Positions 4,872-6,830 of a DNA stretch of 6,830 nucleotides are shown in pieces. The first letter of the stretch is position 1. Every line of letters begins with the position of its first letter. Source of the DNA: Candidatus Tectimicrobiota bacterium (lineage in GTDB: Bacteria; JACPSX01); NCBI GenBank assembly GCA_016193065.1, contig JACPSX010000227.1:1-6830 (forward strand), written 5' to 3'. The position numbers and the translations under genes are program-made. Under the pieces are notes generated by a model, which did not search any database, had not been told where the DNA came from, and was given only the letters and a program-made list of their open reading frames with translations.

Positions 4872-6053
4872 TCATAAGTCCCTGTAGATCACGTAATCGA
4901 TCATTTCTTCGAGAAACCGTCTGTGCGGCGTTTCCGCCAAGTCGCCCATCTCGCCAAGGAAAATGGTCCTGGCCGATTCTGCAAACCTCCGGGACACGTC
5001 GCGCCCATAGTCCAGACACCCGTACTTATACATCAACCCCAGCACCTCCTCGACTTCCGGTGCCGTCTTTCCTTCCCGCGGCTTGGACATGACGCGCACC
5101 ATGCGCTGATGCTCGCGCGCGCTGCACCGTTGCAGCAGTTTGATGAGCATCAGCGTCCGCTTCCCTTCCCAGATGTCTCCTGCCGTTTCCTTGCCGTAGC
5201 GCCCCTCTTCGCCGACCAAGTTCAAGAGGTCGTCCTGGATCTGGAAGGCGACACCCATGTAATACCCGAACCGGATGAACGCGTCCAGGTTGGCGTTGTT
5301 GCTGCCGCCGATGATCGCCCCGATCCGGCAGGGCGTGATGCACGTGTACCAGCATGTCTTCTTGCAGGTCATCACGTGATAGTGGCGGTCGGTGAGGTTC
5401 CAGTGCCGATTCTTCACCCACTCCAGCTCCATCGCCTGCCCCTCCACGGATTCCCGCGCCATTCGTTCGATCTCCTTGAAGATTCTCAGCGTCTTCTCCA
5501 GCCCGAGGACCTCGAGGTTGTTCAGGAGCGGGGTCATGGAAAGCACGTTCAGCGCGTCGCCCACGTTGATCGCGATGGCGACTCCGTACTTCCGGTGAAT
5601 GGTCGGCTCGCCGCGCCGGTGGATGGATTCATCCTCTACGTCGTCGTGCACCAGAAAGGCATTGTGAAACAGCTCCAGGGCCACCGCCGATTGCAGCGCG
5701 TGCTCCAGCCGTCCCCCGAACGCCTGGCAGGTGGCGAGGCACAGCGCGGGCCGAAGCCCTTTGCCGGCGCGGAGCGGGTATTCGGCCAAGCGCCCCGCGA
5801 GCGCCTTTTGGAATCGCTTCGCCGCGATGATCCGGCGCATCTCGCTGATCACGGCGTCGCGATACGTGAGCAGCATCTCGGAAAAGACGCGGTCCGCATG
5901 CGGCGGCGTACTCCCATGGGGTTGACGTGCCGCACTCCCATTCCCTTGTCTTTCCATAGTTTTCCCAGGGATCCCCTGAAGGACTCTCAGCGCGTACGGG
6001 TCCCGAGAGAACTCCTCCACCCACCCGCCTTTTTTGCCGAGCGCCGCTCTCAC
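4872..6053 (-). CDS. Trans-isoprenyl diphosphate synthase (polyprenyl synthetase family)
   Basis: This enzyme condenses allylic diphosphates with isopentenyl diphosphate. Numbered from GTG 6053 (393 residues), the family landmarks appear in order: GKGLRP (97-102; GGKRLRP is usual), first Asp-rich motif DDVED (137-141) followed by RRGEPT, KKT (231-233), second Asp-rich region QDDLLN (273-278) and GDIWEGKRT (292-300). The last Asp of the second motif is Asn. Residues 4 and 5 before DDVED are Phe and Ala, so a short product (C15-C20) is plausible but uncertain. Four Cys at i+4 spacing (230, 234, 238, 242) are unusual. The start is uncertain: GTG 6053 overlaps the idi stop as GTGA, GTG 6020 has AAGG 7 bases upstream, and ATG 5957 gives 361 residues with a weak ribosome site. 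The first ~55 residues would be an extension ending in a Gly/Pro/His-rich linker. Confidence 0.93.
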   Translation of the reverse strand: MRAALGKKGGWVEEFSRDPYALRVLQGIPGKTMERQGNGSAARQPHGSTPPHADRVFSEMLLTYRDAVISEMRRIIAAKRFQKALAGRLAEYPLRAGKGLRPALCLATCQAFGGRLEHALQSAVALELFHNAFLVHDDVEDESIHRRGEPTIHRKYGVAIAINVGDALNVLSMTPLLNNLEVLGLEKTLRIFKEIERMARESVEGQAMELEWVKNRHWNLTDRHYHVMTCKKTCWYTCITPCRIGAIIGGSNNANLDAFIRFGYYMGVAFQIQDDLLNLVGEEGRYGKETAGDIWEGKRTLMLIKLLQRCSAREHQRMVRVMSKPREGKTAPEVEEVLGLMYKYGCLDYGRDVSRRFAESARTIFLGEMGDLAETPHRRFLEEMIDYVIYRDL

Positions 6054-6604
6054 CGCCAGCCCCCATTGTTCTTCACCTGCTCGGGCATACCGCGAGCCCG
6101 CAGCTCCGCCCAGGCGATCCGAAACCATACCGAATAGCGCCCCGGGCTCGCCGCCACGTCGTCGCTCACCTCGTCGACGCCGGCCCAGCGCCAGTCATCC
6201 ACCTCGTCGGGATTGGGCCGGGGATCTCCCTCGAACTCCCCTACGAAGACGTGATCGTACTCATGCTCGGTCAGGCCATGGTCCAACTCGGCCTTGTAGA
6301 TGAAGCTGAAGGCCGGGGACAATGCGCAATCGAACCCCATCTCCTCATGCAATCGCCGGCGGGCCGCCTCTCCGATGGGCTCTCCCGGCCGCGGATGGCC
6401 GCAGCAAGTATTCGTCCACAACCCACCGGAATGGTACTTGGTGACCAACCGCCGCTGTAGGAGCAACCGGCCGGCTCCGTTGAACACGAAGACGGAAAAG
6501 GCGCGGTGCAGCGTGCCTTGTTCGTGCACGGGGATCTTCTCGCCCGTGCCCACTTCCACGTCGTTTTGGTCCACAAGGACGAGCTTTTCTTCCACTTCAC
6601 TCAC
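6050..6604 (-). CDS. idi: Isopentenyl-diphosphate delta-isomerase, type 1 (Nudix fold)
   Basis: This enzyme interconverts isopentenyl and dimethylallyl diphosphate in the cytosol, supplying the starter for the downstream prenyl synthase. The 184-residue length is normal. Motifs are complete: metal-ligand His in IPVHEQGTLHRAF (H27, H33), LLLQRR, then LWTNTCCGHPRPGE with catalytic Cys68 and metal-ligand H70. AARRRLHEEMG is the Nudix-like helix, and TEHEYDHVF carries E113 and the catalytic E115. The start is GTG. GTG 6604 gives 184 residues, but GTG 6595 (181 residues, VEEKLVLVDQ) has AGGG 8 bases upstream and is a strong alternative. It is the first recognisable gene of the operon. Type 1 Idi in bacteria is often placed in isoprenoid clusters, as here. 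The stop overlaps the next gene. Confidence 0.96.
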   Translation of the reverse strand: MSEVEEKLVLVDQNDVEVGTGEKIPVHEQGTLHRAFSVFVFNGAGRLLLQRRLVTKYHSGGLWTNTCCGHPRPGEPIGEAARRRLHEEMGFDCALSPAFSFIYKAELDHGLTEHEYDHVFVGEFEGDPRPNPDEVDDWRWAGVDEVSDDVAASPGRYSVWFRIAWAELRARGMPEQVKNNGGWR

Positions 6605-6830
6605 CCTGCGCGGGAGGACCCGGCAAGCTGGAATGTGTCGGCCGACGGTGTATTATTGATCTGTTCCGGGGGTTTTGCCACATCAGAGCCGCGGCAACGA
6701 TTCCACATGGGTCACTACCCCCAACATCGGGTCAATGAGGACACCTTTCCTGTTGTGATGCAGGGGCGCCCCAAACTCTTCTGGATATTTTGACGCTACA
6801 CTTCTTAGAGGGCATGGTCAAGTGGAAAAC
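6605..6830 (-). promoter_or_regulatory. Upstream non-coding region of the operon with weak promoter candidates
   Basis: This region looks less GC-rich than the genes and holds no convincing gene. Two promoter candidates lie on the minus strand. One is TTGACC (6821-6816), 17 bases before a poor -10 TAGCGT (6798-6793). The other is a good -10-like TAATAC (6655-6650) without a fitting -35, about 45 bases before the idi start. Neither is secure. A direct repeat, TGACCC(G)ATGT, lies between them (plus-strand 6705-6714 and 6724-6734). A 10-base GC palindrome (6763-6772) is also present. A promoter for the operon is expected here from the layout. Confidence 0.3.
6705..6734. repeat. Direct repeat ACAT(C)GGGTCA, possible operator
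   Basis: ACATGGGTCA (6705-6714) and ACATCGGGTCA (6724-6734) differ by one inserted base, and their GGGTCA cores are exactly 20 bases apart, near two helical turns. They lie about 100-130 bases upstream of the idi start, a position suitable for a regulator site. This may be chance. Confidence 0.35.

Noticed and set aside
4923-6137. 404-codon plus-strand open frame opposite the prenyl synthase
   Set aside because: It is the antisense of a certain gene. Its translation has biased, low-complexity composition with no recognisable motif. GC-rich codon use commonly leaves such long antisense frames open.
771-6604. A standard carotenoid biosynthesis cluster
   Set aside because: Only an upstream prenyl supply and a CrtC-like protein are present. 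No CrtB, CrtI or CrtY-type gene is in the window.
6763-6772. Perfect palindrome GGGGCGCCCC
   Set aside because: It is short, purely GC and has no T tract or second copy. It is likely chance in GC-rich DNA.
6732-6815. 27-codon minus-strand frame (ATG 6815), open to the right edge of the window
   Set aside because: There is no ribosome site and no recognisable sequence. It could be the tail of an upstream gene, but the evidence is too thin to call.

Overview
The window is GC-rich bacterial DNA. It holds GTG and possibly TTG start codons, short overlaps between genes and clear Shine-Dalgarno sequences. I cannot place it by taxon from the sequence alone. Almost all of it is one tightly packed block of nine genes on the minus strand, read from about 6604 down to 292. 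A plus-strand gene enters from the left edge and ends at 107, so the two units converge at a short gap (108-291) that contains a probable rho-independent terminator. The right-hand 226 bases (6605-6830) are non-coding as far as I can tell. They probably hold the leader and promoter of the minus-strand operon, including a direct repeat that could be an operator.

The operon, in transcription order, begins with two recognisable isoprenoid enzymes: type 1 isopentenyl diphosphate isomerase (idi) and a trans-isoprenyl diphosphate synthase. The synthase has an N-terminal extension, an altered second Asp-rich motif and four cysteines at i+4 spacing. A 128-residue internally repetitive protein follows. 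Next come three proteins that each carry immunoglobulin-like beta-sandwich segments but no signal peptide: one with two domains, one rich in cysteine (three CxC pairs), and one with a phasin-like helical N-terminus and a Lys/Pro/Ala-rich basic tail. Then come a small unknown protein, a protein of the CrtC/AttH hydratase-cyclase-like family (motif GYHDHNWG), and a small SCP2-type lipid-binding protein.

My reading, which is inference, is that the unit makes a short prenyl diphosphate (Idi plus the synthase), modifies a prenyl-derived product (CrtC-like protein) and binds or moves a lipid (SCP2-like protein). The cytoplasmic Ig-like and repeat proteins look structural rather than catalytic. They could form a coat, scaffold or membrane-associated assembly for a terpenoid product. 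No phytoene synthase, carotenoid desaturase, terpene cyclase or shell protein lies in the window, so the product and any compartment remain hypothetical. I do not recognise this gene combination as a described system.
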